Part shown: positions 1 to 6,000 of the stretch, one piece after another
How the letters are laid out: every line of letters starts with the position of its first letter
Position numbering within the stretch: the stretch's first letter is position 1
The notes under the pieces: model-generated
The model's input: only the letters and a program-made list of their open reading frames with translations
What the model was told of the DNA's origin: nothing
Databases searched by the model: none
Translations under genes and position numbers: made by a program
DNA from: Candidatus Delongbacteria bacterium
GTDB taxonomy: Bacteria > UBA4055
Length of the DNA stretch: 8,561 nucleotides
Direction: 5' to 3'
Assembly (NCBI GenBank): GCA_028702975.1
Contig: JAQVNT010000062.1
Span: forward strand, 1 to 8,561

Positions 1-1
1 A

Positions 2-256
2 GGGCTTGATGTAATTGTTTCTCAGAAAATACACAGCTATATAAAAGACCTGAGAGATCAGGGCAAAACGATAATATTCTCTTCGCATAACATGGGCGAA
101 GTCGAAAAAATATGCGACAGGATCGGGATAATAAATAACGGGAAACTTCTAACCACGGGAACAGTTGAAGACCTTCGCGAACAGACTGGGGAATTTTATA
201 TGGAAAATATCTTTATAAAAGTCGTAAATGAATTTGAAAATAAGATCGCAAAATGA
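2..256 (+). CDS. ABC transporter ATP-binding protein, C-terminal part (5' end outside window)
   Basis: The window opens inside this gene, and the last 84 codons are present, ending in TGA at 254-256. The first residues GLDV are the D-loop that follows Walker B. SSHNMGEVEKICDRIGII contains the H-loop (switch) histidine and the usual stretch after it. NGKLLTTGTVEDLRE is the typical end of the nucleotide-binding domain. The tail (FYMENIFIKVVNE) resembles the LEDVFLKLV-type ending of ABC-2/NatA-like exporter ATPases. By family knowledge it hydrolyses ATP on the cytoplasmic face to drive a membrane permease. The gene immediately downstream is not a permease, so the partner must lie upstream or elsewhere and the substrate is unknown. 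The stop overlaps the next start as ATGA, which suggests translational coupling. The family assignment is firm; the NatA-like subtype is an inference from the tail. Confidence 0.9.
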   Translation, partial: GLDVIVSQKIHSYIKDLRDQGKTIIFSSHNMGEVEKICDRIGIINNGKLLTTGTVEDLREQTGEFYMENIFIKVVNEFENKIAK

Positions 257-441
257 TTATTAATAGCAGAAACAAAACAACTTTACTCAAAAAAGAGACT
301 TCCCCGCTGACTTTTATAAAAGGAACGCCCGTGTTGCCTGCATTATCAAAAAAAAATGTTGATGAAATTATCGACCTTCTGGAAGAGCTTGATGTAGAGA
401 GCAGATTCTATGAGGAAGAAGACAGTTCTGATGCTGAATAA
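253..441 (+). CDS. Small hypothetical protein, 62 aa
   Basis: I do not recognise this protein. It has 62 residues, no signal peptide, no membrane segment and no cysteine. The N-terminal half is basic (R6, K8, K13, K14, K23, K33, K34), the middle (about residues 34-48, KNVDEIIDLLEELDV) looks like an amphipathic helix, and the tail is strongly acidic (EEEDSSDAE). Its ATG shares four bases (ATGA) with the stop of the upstream ABC ATPase, and no good Shine-Dalgarno sequence precedes it, so it is probably translated by coupling. birA starts 14 bp after its stop. The coding direction, tight packing and absence of a better ORF in the gap support a real gene. The function is unknown, and cytoplasmic location is inferred from composition only. 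Confidence 0.6.
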   Translation: MIINSRNKTTLLKKETSPLTFIKGTPVLPALSKKNVDEIIDLLEELDVESRFYEEEDSSDAE

Positions 442-455
442 CTGACTGGATTTAT

Positions 456-1196
456 ATGAGACTTGAAAATTTTACACATAAAATCGATCTGGAAAAAGTA
501 AATTCTACCAATTCATATATGAAAAAACATTCTGACGATCTGAATACAGGTACAGTAATTTTCGCCAAAGATCAGACGGAAGGTAAAGGCAGGATCGGCA
601 GAAGCTGGTACGGCGAACCGGGTAAAAGCATTTTCTGCTCTTTTCTTATTAAAAATGTTTATGAAAACATAGACGCCATCAGATTGTCATTCCTTTTTTC
701 GCTGGCAGTGAAGATGATGCTCACCAAATATATCGACGGCAGAAGGATCGTTCTTAAATGGCCTAACGATGTGATCGTATCAGGAAAAAAAATATGCGGA
801 ATACTTTCGGAATATTCTAAAGAATGCGTTATTGTAGGTATAGGAATAAATATTCTGGATTTTAAACCTAAGGGAAATATAGCTTACCCTTACACATCGG
901 TCGAGTCGGAAGTAAGTGATCCGCCCGAAATTGAAACAATAAAAAATGAGCTTGTCGAATCGGTCAACATGGTGTATAGAAGGTACTGTACGAACACAGC
1001 GAGCGACATTCCTCTGATATGGTTCAGGGAAGCGGATATCAAAGGCAGGCGGGTTACGGTCAGCAGCGACGAAAGATCAGTCAGCGGAACAGTCGATTCA
1101 ATAGACGAGCTGGGATGCTTGATAATCAAAAGTGATATTAACGGACAAAAAGAAAGAATTTTTTACGGAGATGTGACATATAATGATCAACTTTGA
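456..1196 (+). CDS. birA: Biotin--[acetyl-CoA-carboxylase] ligase (monofunctional, no HTH)
   Basis: Biotin-protein ligase makes biotinyl-AMP and transfers biotin to the lysine of carboxylase carrier domains in the cytoplasm. The 246-residue protein shows the family motifs in order: STNSYMK (17-23), the biotinyl-AMP binding loop GKGRIGRSW (43-51), KWPNDV (101-106) with the conserved lysine K101, KKICGILSE (111-119), VGIGINI (127-133), and a C-terminal SH3-like domain (about 195-243, GRRVTVSSDERSVSG to FYGDVTY). The N-terminal winged-helix DNA-binding domain of E. coli BirA is absent because the catalytic domain starts almost at residue 1. This is therefore a group I enzyme that should not repress biotin genes itself. 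The start is preceded by GGA at 448-450. The 3' end overlaps pcm by 14 bp. No carboxylase or biotin synthesis gene is visible nearby. Confidence 0.95.
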   Translation: MRLENFTHKIDLEKVNSTNSYMKKHSDDLNTGTVIFAKDQTEGKGRIGRSWYGEPGKSIFCSFLIKNVYENIDAIRLSFLFSLAVKMMLTKYIDGRRIVLKWPNDVIVSGKKICGILSEYSKECVIVGIGINILDFKPKGNIAYPYTSVESEVSDPPEIETIKNELVESVNMVYRRYCTNTASDIPLIWFREADIKGRRVTVSSDERSVSGTVDSIDELGCLIIKSDINGQKERIFYGDVTYNDQL

Positions 1197-1824
1197 TTTT
1201 GCAAAAAAGGAAATGATCTCAAATCAGCTGAGAAAAAGAGGTATTGCCGATAAAAGAGTCCTTAAGGCTTTTCAGGATGTTCCCAGGCATTTATTTGTGC
1301 CGGAGGACAATATCGAGCACTCTTATGATGATTCTGCGCTTCCCATAGGCTTCAATCAGACTGTTTCTCAGCCTTATATCACAGCTCTAATGACACAGAT
1401 CCTGAGACCTCTTGAAGATGATATAATATTAGAAATAGGTACAGGCTCGGGTTTCCAGACTGCATTATTATCAAAATTATGCAAATATGTTATATCGCTT
1501 GAAAGAATACCCGAACTCGTCAGTTTTTCAAGAGACAACCTCAAGAAACTCAGCATCGGGAATGTTCAGATCTTTGTAGCTGACGGCACTTTGGGATGGA
1601 AATCGGAAGCTCCGTATGACGGCATCATTGTTTCTGCCGGAGCAAAAGAAATACCTCAATCTCTTATGAACCAGCTTAAACCGGGAGGAAGACTCATAAT
1701 ACCACTTGAGCATGAGGGCTATCACAAACTGTTCAGAATAAAAAAAGAAGAGACCGGTTTTATAAAAGAAGAGATACTCGACTGCATGTTCGTGCCGCTG
1801 ATAGGGAGGGGGTATGATGAATAA
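1183..1824 (+). CDS. pcm: Protein-L-isoaspartate O-methyltransferase
   Basis: This SAM-dependent enzyme methylates the abnormal L-isoaspartyl residues of aged proteins as the first step of their repair, in the cytoplasm. The length (213 aa) is normal for the family. Visible motifs are QLRKRGI with VPRHLFVP (15-40), the substrate-loop sequence ALPIGFNQTVSQPYITA (52-68), SAM motif I ILEIGTGSG (82-90), the acidic end of strand 2 in SLERIPEL (105-112), VADGTLGW (132-139) with the post-II sequence YDGIIVSAGAKEIP (145-158), LKPGGRLIIPLE (165-176) and the C-terminal VPLIGRG. It overlaps birA by 14 bp and popT by 11 bp, so it is embedded in a coupled operon. CGGAG at 1166-1170 is 12 bp from the ATG, which is rather far. 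The in-frame ATG at residue 11 (1213), preceded by AAGGAA, matches the usual family N-terminus and is an alternative start. Confidence 0.95.
   Translation: MINFDFAKKEMISNQLRKRGIADKRVLKAFQDVPRHLFVPEDNIEHSYDDSALPIGFNQTVSQPYITALMTQILRPLEDDIILEIGTGSGFQTALLSKLCKYVISLERIPELVSFSRDNLKKLSIGNVQIFVADGTLGWKSEAPYDGIIVSAGAKEIPQSLMNQLKPGGRLIIPLEHEGYHKLFRIKKEETGFIKEEILDCMFVPLIGRGYDE
1804..1812 (+). promoter_or_regulatory. Strong purine-rich RBS of the DUF368 gene
   Basis: GGGAGGGGG lies inside the end of pcm. The core GGAGG (1805-1809) is 4 bp from the ATG at 1814 and 7 bp from the second ATG at 1817. The spacing favours 1817, which would only remove one methionine. This is the strongest Shine-Dalgarno sequence in the left operon, so the last gene may be translated efficiently despite the overlap. 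Confidence 0.6.
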
Positions 1825-2737
1825 ATATATTGTGCTATTCTTAAAAGGGATCGGGATCGGTGTCGCAAATATAATACCCGGAGTATCAGGCGGCACGATT
1901 GCTCTTATAACAGGGGTTTTCGAAGAGATCATCAATTCCATTAAATTTTTTGACCTGACATCGCTGGATATTCTCCGGAAAGGGAGATTAAGATCATTCG
2001 CCAGACATACGAATCTGTACTTTCTGGCAACAGTTTTCGGAGGAGCGGCCTGCGGAATATTCGCACTCTCTTTTATACTCGGATCACTTTTCGAGAACTA
2101 TCCCAAATTCATATGGTCTTTTTTTCTCGGCCTCATAGTCGCATCCGTTTTTTTCGTAGCTAAAAAAGTTGTCAAGTGGGATCTATGCACAATATTTTCA
2201 ATGATCACAGGTACAGCAACAGCCTTTATTATCATTAATTTTCTGGATCCGGCATCTGAGAACTCATCATACATTTATCTGTTTATTTGTGGTATTGTGG
2301 CTACTTGCAGCATGATACTTCCGGGACTTTCGGGATCTTTCGTTCTCATTTTGATGGGAAACTACGAGCTCGTGATGATACATTCTGTTAAGAACCTTGA
2401 CTTTCATGTACTCATACCCGTGTTTGCAGGAGCTGTATCAGGTCTTATCGCATTTTCCCATTTTCTTTCCTGGTTATTCCGAAAATACCATGATCTGACC
2501 ATAGCTGTACTATCAGGATTTATTCTCGGGTCAGTATCACTTCTGTGGCCGTGGAAAACAGAGATCATCGAAACTTTTTCCAACGGAAAAGAAAAAGTTG
2601 TGGGCTATAACTGGTACATACCTTCTTCATTTTCTACTGAGGAATTTTTATCGGTGCTTTTTATTATTTCGGGTATTTTAGTTATCTGGCTGCTCGAAAA
2701 TAAAATGGATCGTAAAGAAGTTTCTTCAATAAAATAG
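1814..2737 (+). CDS. popT: DUF368 family membrane protein (PopT-type polyprenyl-phosphate transporter)
   Basis: This 307-residue polytopic inner-membrane protein carries the DUF368 signatures as an internal near-repeat: ANIIPGVSGGTIALITG (18-34) and SMILPGLSGSFVLILMGNYE (166-185). Hydrophobic segments lie at about 5-35, 68-92, 98-118, 125-143, 153-182, 198-222, 228-246 and 277-294. DUF368 proteins (PopT) have been identified genetically as translocases that return undecaprenyl phosphate across the cytoplasmic membrane for reuse in peptidoglycan and surface-glycan synthesis; that role is carried over here from family knowledge. The start overlaps pcm by 11 bp. It is the last gene of the plus-strand unit and converges with the aminotransferase gene 12 bp away, with no convincing terminator between them. 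The family call is strong, and the substrate call is moderate. Confidence 0.88.
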   Translation: MMNKYIVLFLKGIGIGVANIIPGVSGGTIALITGVFEEIINSIKFFDLTSLDILRKGRLRSFARHTNLYFLATVFGGAACGIFALSFILGSLFENYPKFIWSFFLGLIVASVFFVAKKVVKWDLCTIFSMITGTATAFIIINFLDPASENSSYIYLFICGIVATCSMILPGLSGSFVLILMGNYELVMIHSVKNLDFHVLIPVFAGAVSGLIAFSHFLSWLFRKYHDLTIAVLSGFILGSVSLLWPWKTEIIETFSNGKEKVVGYNWYIPSSFSTEEFLSVLFIISGILVIWLLENKMDRKEVSSIK

Positions 2738-2749
2738 ACCATCTAAGAA

Positions 2750-3913
2750 TCAGAGATCGCTTAGAATACTTTCAAATTCCTTTATAAAATATTCGATATT
2801 CTTTTCTCCGATAACAAGCGGCGGCAGCAGCCTCAATACATTTCCGTGAGTCATATTTACGAAAATTTTTCGGTCCAGGAAAAGAGGAATGATCTTTTCA
2901 TGATCTTTTAATATCTCCGCGCCGATCATAAGACCCAGGCCTGAAACTCTGCCTATCTTACCGCTGTATTTTTCTTTAAGCCTGAGAATTTCGGAAAGCA
3001 GAATTTTGCCCTTTTCCTCAACGCTTTTCAAAAATTCAGGCCTGTTTATCGTTTTTATAGTTTCGAGCCCGGCGGCGCAGGAGACCGGATTGCCGCCGAA
3101 TGTAGAACCGTGCTCGCCGTAACCCAGAATGTCGCAGTGCTCCCTGCCTGCCATCAGAACTCCGAGAGGCAGGCCCCCGCCTATAGCTTTGGCAGTTACG
3201 GCGATGTCGGGAACTATCCCGAAATGTTCAAAGCTGAACAGACTGCCCGTCCTTCCCATTCCGGACTGTATCTCGTCAGCCATAAGAACAGCTTTGAACT
3301 TCGCGGTTCTCTCCCTGAGTTTGCGCGCAAACTCACCGTCCGCGACATTAACACCGCCCTGACCCTGAATAAATTCAACGAAAACACCGGCTGTATCTCC
3401 GTTGATCTTGTCGAGATCACCTGTATCGTTGAATTTGAGAGTCATTACATTTGGAACGCCTCCGGGGAAATTATACGGTGATGAGTTGTCAGGGGCGGTC
3501 ACTGACGCTGCGGCCAAAGTCCTTCCGTGGAAGGCCAGTGAAAAAGTAATGATAGTGTTTTTCCCGTTTGCCTTTCCATACTTACGGATAAGTTTCATTC
3601 CTGCTTCTATGGCCTCTGTACCGGAATTTGTGAAGAATACTTTTTCCGCAAAGGTATTATTAACCAGATATTCAGCCAGTTTCCCGACAGGTTCAGCCTC
3701 AAAATAATTTGACAGATGACTGAATCTTTCAAGCTGAGCTTCTATCGCGTTATTTACATTAGATACATTATACCCGAGTGCATTTACTCCGAGCCCGCCG
3801 AACATATCGAGATATTTCCCGTCTTCTGTGATCAGGTAACATCCTTTGGATCCGGTAATCCTTTTTTCTATTCTTTTGTACACGGGTATAAAATATTTTT
3901 CGAACTCAGTCAT
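2750..3913 (-). CDS. Class III PLP-dependent aminotransferase (acetylornithine/ornithine aminotransferase-like)
   Basis: The 387-residue protein moves an amino group between an amino donor (typically an omega-amine such as N-acetylornithine) and 2-oxoglutarate, in the cytoplasm. Visible features are the PLP-phosphate loop NSGTEA (96-101), FHGRT (128-132), ADE (212-214) with the PLP-ring aspartate D213, the Schiff-base lysine K242 in TAKAIGGGLPLG (240-251), HGSTFGGNP (268-276) and the carboxylate-binding arginine R361 in RLLPPL. The usual EPxQGEGG block reads VEFIQGQGG, with Gln at 185 where Glu is standard. SGTEAIE replaces the SGAEANE typical of ArgD. The exact substrate is therefore uncertain: ArgD, LysJ or another omega-aminotransferase. 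I chose the ATG at 3913 because a CGGAGA ribosome-binding site sits just upstream and MTEFEKYF is family-like. The reading frame stays open to 4153, but that extension crosses the divergent gene. No other arginine genes are visible nearby. Confidence 0.88.
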   Translation of the reverse strand: MTEFEKYFIPVYKRIEKRITGSKGCYLITEDGKYLDMFGGLGVNALGYNVSNVNNAIEAQLERFSHLSNYFEAEPVGKLAEYLVNNTFAEKVFFTNSGTEAIEAGMKLIRKYGKANGKNTIITFSLAFHGRTLAAASVTAPDNSSPYNFPGGVPNVMTLKFNDTGDLDKINGDTAGVFVEFIQGQGGVNVADGEFARKLRERTAKFKAVLMADEIQSGMGRTGSLFSFEHFGIVPDIAVTAKAIGGGLPLGVLMAGREHCDILGYGEHGSTFGGNPVSCAAGLETIKTINRPEFLKSVEEKGKILLSEILRLKEKYSGKIGRVSGLGLMIGAEILKDHEKIIPLFLDRKIFVNMTHGNVLRLLPPLVIGEKNIEYFIKEFESILSDL

Positions 3914-3917
3914 TTCA

Positions 3918-3923
3918 TCTCCG
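3918..3923 (-). promoter_or_regulatory. RBS deciding the aminotransferase start
   Basis: On the minus strand CGGAGA ends 4 bp before the ATG at 3913. It supports this start over the 80-codon upstream extension of the same frame, which has no comparable site and reads antisense through the signal-peptide region of the neighbouring gene. Confidence 0.65.
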
Positions 3924-3938
3924 AATGATTTTAACTGA

Positions 3939-3967
3939 AAAATAAGAATAATCCGTCCTTTTTTCAA
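3939..3967 (-). promoter_or_regulatory. Candidate sigma70-type promoter of the aminotransferase gene
   Basis: Read on the minus strand, TTGAAA (3967-3962) and TATTTT (3944-3939) are separated by exactly 17 bp. Transcription would begin near 3932, leaving a short leader of about 20 nt that contains the ribosome-binding site. On the opposite strand, TAAAAT at 3974-3979 could serve as a -10 box for the divergent gene, but I see no matching -35 element. This is pattern-based only. Confidence 0.4.
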
Positions 3968-4025
3968 AACATTTAAAATAAATCTGTTGCAGATGCGTTC
4001 ACTGTACCAAAAGGCAAACAAAAAA

Positions 4026-4032
4026 AAGGAGA
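4026..4032 (+). promoter_or_regulatory. RBS deciding the start of the Spy/CpxP-like gene
   Basis: AAGGAGA lies 5 bp before the ATG at 4038. It selects this start, which places a perfect signal peptide at the N-terminus, over an upstream in-frame ATG at 3987 that would add 17 charged residues before it. Confidence 0.7.
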
Positions 4033-4037
4033 TCAAA

Positions 4038-4589
4038 ATGAAAAAACTATTAACGACGCTGATACTGGCAGGAGCACTTCTGATCGCAGCTTCGGCACAG
4101 GAAACTTCCACTCCTCCGGCATCAGCAAAACCCGGTATGGGACCTGGATTCAATCCTGAAAAATGTACTGGAAACGGACCCGGTGTAATGGGTCATAAAA
4201 TGGGTAATGACCATAACGACCGCTTCCAAAAAGGCGGAATGGGAAAAGAACCCTGCGGACCGGCAATGATGGAACAGCTCGGTCTTTCAAAAGATCAGTC
4301 CGAGAAAATTCACCAGATCAAAATGAAATACGAGAAGAACGAGATCGGAATGGAAGCTGATCTTAAGAAACTTAAGATAGATAAACATGAAGCAATGAGG
4401 AATATGAATTTTGAAGAAGCTAAGAAGATCGTAAAGCAGATGTCGGAGATCAGATCAAAAAAGAATCTTTCAAAGATCGATGAAATGGCAGAGATCACAA
4501 AAGTACTGAGTAAAGAACAGCTTGAAAAATTCAAAGAACTTCACAGCGGACAGGGATTTATGAAACATAACATGAAAATGAAGAAATAA
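4038..4589 (+). CDS. Spy/CpxP-like exported protein, Met-rich (LTXXQ-type motifs)
   Basis: The 183-residue protein starts with a clean signal peptide (MKKLLTTLILAGALLIAASA, predicted cleavage after A20), so it acts in the periplasm or outside the cell. Residues 22-75 are a Gly/Pro/Met/His-rich low-complexity segment with two cysteines (C43, C73). Residues 79-168 form a mostly helical, charged domain flanked by LGLSKDQSEKI (81-91) and VLSKEQLEKF (156-165), which match the two LTxxQ-type motifs of the Spy/CpxP/ZraP family. By family knowledge these are envelope-stress chaperones or metal-responsive periplasmic proteins. There are 16 methionines and six histidines, and the tail reads FMKHNMKMKK, so soft-metal (Cu/Ag) or zinc binding is conceivable; that is an inference. 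The gene stands alone between a divergent aminotransferase and its own terminator, with no sensor kinase or efflux gene nearby. Confidence 0.75.
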   Translation: MKKLLTTLILAGALLIAASAQETSTPPASAKPGMGPGFNPEKCTGNGPGVMGHKMGNDHNDRFQKGGMGKEPCGPAMMEQLGLSKDQSEKIHQIKMKYEKNEIGMEADLKKLKIDKHEAMRNMNFEEAKKIVKQMSEIRSKKNLSKIDEMAEITKVLSKEQLEKFKELHSGQGFMKHNMKMKK

Positions 4590-4608
4590 ACATAATATCT
4601 ATCTATCG

Positions 4609-4635
4609 GGGCAGTTTTTTTGACTGCCCTTTTTT
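4609..4635 (+). terminator. Rho-independent terminator after the Spy/CpxP-like gene
   Basis: GGGCAGT (4609-4615) pairs perfectly with ACTGCCC (4623-4629) around a 7-nt loop and is followed by six T (4630-4635). It begins 19 bp after the stop at 4589. Its T-tract overlaps the stop codon of the converging membrane-protein gene. On the minus strand the hairpin would follow that stop directly but lacks a T-run, so termination in that direction is less certain. Confidence 0.88.
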
Positions 4636-4927
4636 ATTTCAGGTGATATAAAAGAACACCGGTCAGGATCAGCAGGTATCTGTAATCAGGCTTTTCGTAT
4701 AATTTGGTTTTCAGAAACTTCTTCGCTGTAAGAAGCAGTAAAAGAGAAGAAAGCGATATAAAACCTGTAAGGCTGACACCTGTCACGAAATAATAACAGG
4801 ATAAAACGACTGAGGCCGCTATCAGCGGGGTGGTTATGATAGTGAACAGGCCGGCTCGAAAGACGACATAGATAACTTCAAAGGACAGTACGATCATCAG
4901 CAGTGTAAGAATAATTCTTTCAGGCAT
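4634..4927 (-). CDS. Small hypothetical membrane protein, 97 aa
   Basis: I do not recognise a family. The 97-residue protein is very hydrophobic, with probable membrane segments at about 5-23, 28-48, 52-68 and 82-95, and a short basic loop KKFLKTKLYEKPDYR (69-83) between the last two. The lysines and arginine suggest that this loop lies in the cytoplasm. Its ATG overlaps the 3' end of the GT9 gene by 8 bp (stop at 4920-4922), and GGA in that gene's last codons may serve as ribosome-binding site. Production should therefore be coupled to the glycosyltransferase. Context suggests a role in envelope glycan or lipid assembly, but nothing in the sequence proves it. The overlap, hydrophobic pattern and adjacent terminator hairpin favour a real gene. 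Confidence 0.68.
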   Translation of the reverse strand: MPERIILTLLMIVLSFEVIYVVFRAGLFTIITTPLIAASVVLSCYYFVTGVSLTGFISLSSLLLLLTAKKFLKTKLYEKPDYRYLLILTGVLLYHLK

Positions 4928-5924
4928 TCAACATTCCACATATTTTTTCGTAAACATTATCCGGCGAAATCTCCATCATGCAGCGGAAATGTTTTTTCGG
5001 ACATTTTTTTCGTCCGAAATGAGTGCATGGTCTGCACTTGAGATGATCCGTCTGAAGCACCTGATAGTTCACTGAGTAAGGGAAGAAACCGAATTCTTCA
5101 GTTGTGCTTCCGAAAATGGCAAGTATCTTTTTGTCAAAACATTCCGCAAGATGCATCGGGCCGTTATCGTTGGTAACTACGAGATCGGCGAATTTGAGTA
5201 CTGCTGCAGTCTGCTGAAGATCGAGCTTCCCTGTAAGATCTTCACATTCCGACCTGTTCTCATCTGAAATATACTCCCCTATCATTTCTTCTTCGCTGCC
5301 CTTACCGAGTATAAATATCTTCCTTCTCACAGTTTTTGAGAGGGTGATCTTTCTTACAAGTTCTCTGAAATATTCCTTGGGCCACATTTTTGTGTAATAA
5401 CTTGCTCCCGGTATAAGAGCTATATAATTCGTATTATGAAGATCGAACCTGCGAACTGTTTCGAGTTCTGTTTCCTTGTCTATCCCGAACTTCAGTTTCC
5501 ATTTAGCCGGTGTCTTGATCCCTGCTTTCTCAAGCGCAGCGAAATACATTCTTGTGGCGGGAATTATTTCCTTGTATCCTCTCTTAAAACACACCAGAAG
5601 GAACCTCTCGATAACGCGTTTGTTATATGAAAAAACATTTTTTTTGAATCTTGTCAAGTACCTCGTTTTTGAATTCTTATGAAGGTCAAAAATAAAATCA
5701 TAATGTGTCCTGGATATATCTTTTCTGATCTTTTTAAGCCCGGCTCTGTCTTTAAACACCATAAGCCTGTTGACCAGAGGGTTAGTATTGAGAGCATCGG
5801 AGTATTTCTTTGAAACAACCCAGTCAATCTGCGAATCGGGAAATTCTTTTTTAAGAACATCAAGCACCGGAGTAGCCAGCAGGATGTCTCCCATCGATGA
5901 AAATCTGAGTATCAGTATCTTCAT
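4920..5924 (-). CDS. Glycosyltransferase family 9 (ADP-heptose:LPS heptosyltransferase-like)
   Basis: GT9 enzymes transfer heptose or a related sugar from a nucleotide donor to a lipid-linked glycan at the cytoplasmic face of the inner membrane, typically building the LPS core. The 334-residue protein has the two-domain GT-B layout. The N-terminal ILRFSSMGDILLATPVL (5-21) contains D13, at the position of the proposed catalytic Asp of WaaC. FDLHKNSKTR is at 79-88, and the linker then leads to LIPGASYYTKMWP (170-182). The C-terminal sugar-nucleotide region includes DLTGKLDLQQTAAVL (229-243), TNDNGPMHLA (251-260) and AIFGSTTEEFGF (269-280). A cysteine cluster C297, C300, C308 and C315 followed by MMEI matches the C-terminal pattern of many heptosyltransferases. 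AAAGGAGA ends 6 bp before the ATG and directly abuts the T-run of the csp terminator. The donor and acceptor cannot be named from sequence. Confidence 0.92.
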   Translation of the reverse strand: MKILILRFSSMGDILLATPVLDVLKKEFPDSQIDWVVSKKYSDALNTNPLVNRLMVFKDRAGLKKIRKDISRTHYDFIFDLHKNSKTRYLTRFKKNVFSYNKRVIERFLLVCFKRGYKEIIPATRMYFAALEKAGIKTPAKWKLKFGIDKETELETVRRFDLHNTNYIALIPGASYYTKMWPKEYFRELVRKITLSKTVRRKIFILGKGSEEEMIGEYISDENRSECEDLTGKLDLQQTAAVLKFADLVVTNDNGPMHLAECFDKKILAIFGSTTEEFGFFPYSVNYQVLQTDHLKCRPCTHFGRKKCPKKHFRCMMEISPDNVYEKICGMLNA

Positions 5925-5940
5925 GTTGTTTCTCCTTTTA

Positions 5941-5969
5941 AAAAAAATGCGACGGGTTCCGTCGCATTT
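5941..5969 (-). terminator. Rho-independent terminator of the cold-shock gene
   Basis: AAATGCGACGG (5945-5955) and CCGTCGCATTT (5959-5969) form a perfect 11-bp stem with a 3-nt loop. Read on the minus strand, the stem runs into an uninterrupted T-tract (complement of the A-run from 5940). It lies 22 bp after the csp stop codon. The T-tract runs straight into the AAAAGGAG of the GT9 ribosome-binding site. Confidence 0.88.
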
Positions 5970-5971
5970 GT

Positions 5972-6000
5972 ACTATATTCGATGATTCGATCTATATAGT
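5972..6000. repeat. Inverted repeat with internal tandem TTCGAT across the csp stop codon
   Basis: ACTATAT (5972-5978) and ATATAGT (5994-6000) are perfect inverted arms. Between them TTCGAT occurs twice in direct orientation (5978-5983 and 5986-5991), two bases apart. The right arm includes the last codons and TAG stop of csp. It may be a protein site, an mRNA 3'-end structure or chance in AT-rich DNA. Confidence 0.35.

Noticed and set aside
1528..1941. Minus-strand ORF of 137 codons opposite pcm and popT
   Set aside because: It is a shadow of two well-supported genes, without recognisable motifs or a ribosome-binding site. The same holds for the other opposite-strand ORFs, such as 890-1129, 3110-3707, 5436-5682 and 6996-7220.
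2742..2765. TCTAAG/CTTAGA hairpin at the convergent gene ends
   Set aside because: The stem is only 6 bp and AT-rich, with a 12-nt loop and no T-run on either strand, so it is not a credible intrinsic terminator.
3987..4037. Upstream ATG extending the Spy/CpxP-like protein by 17 residues
   Set aside because: It has no ribosome-binding site and would put charged residues ahead of a textbook signal peptide. AAGGAGA before 4038 is decisive.
3914..4153. 80-codon N-terminal extension of the minus-strand aminotransferase frame
   Set aside because: It runs antisense through the ribosome-binding site and signal peptide of the Spy/CpxP-like gene, has no family similarity, and a good ribosome-binding site supports the start at 3913.
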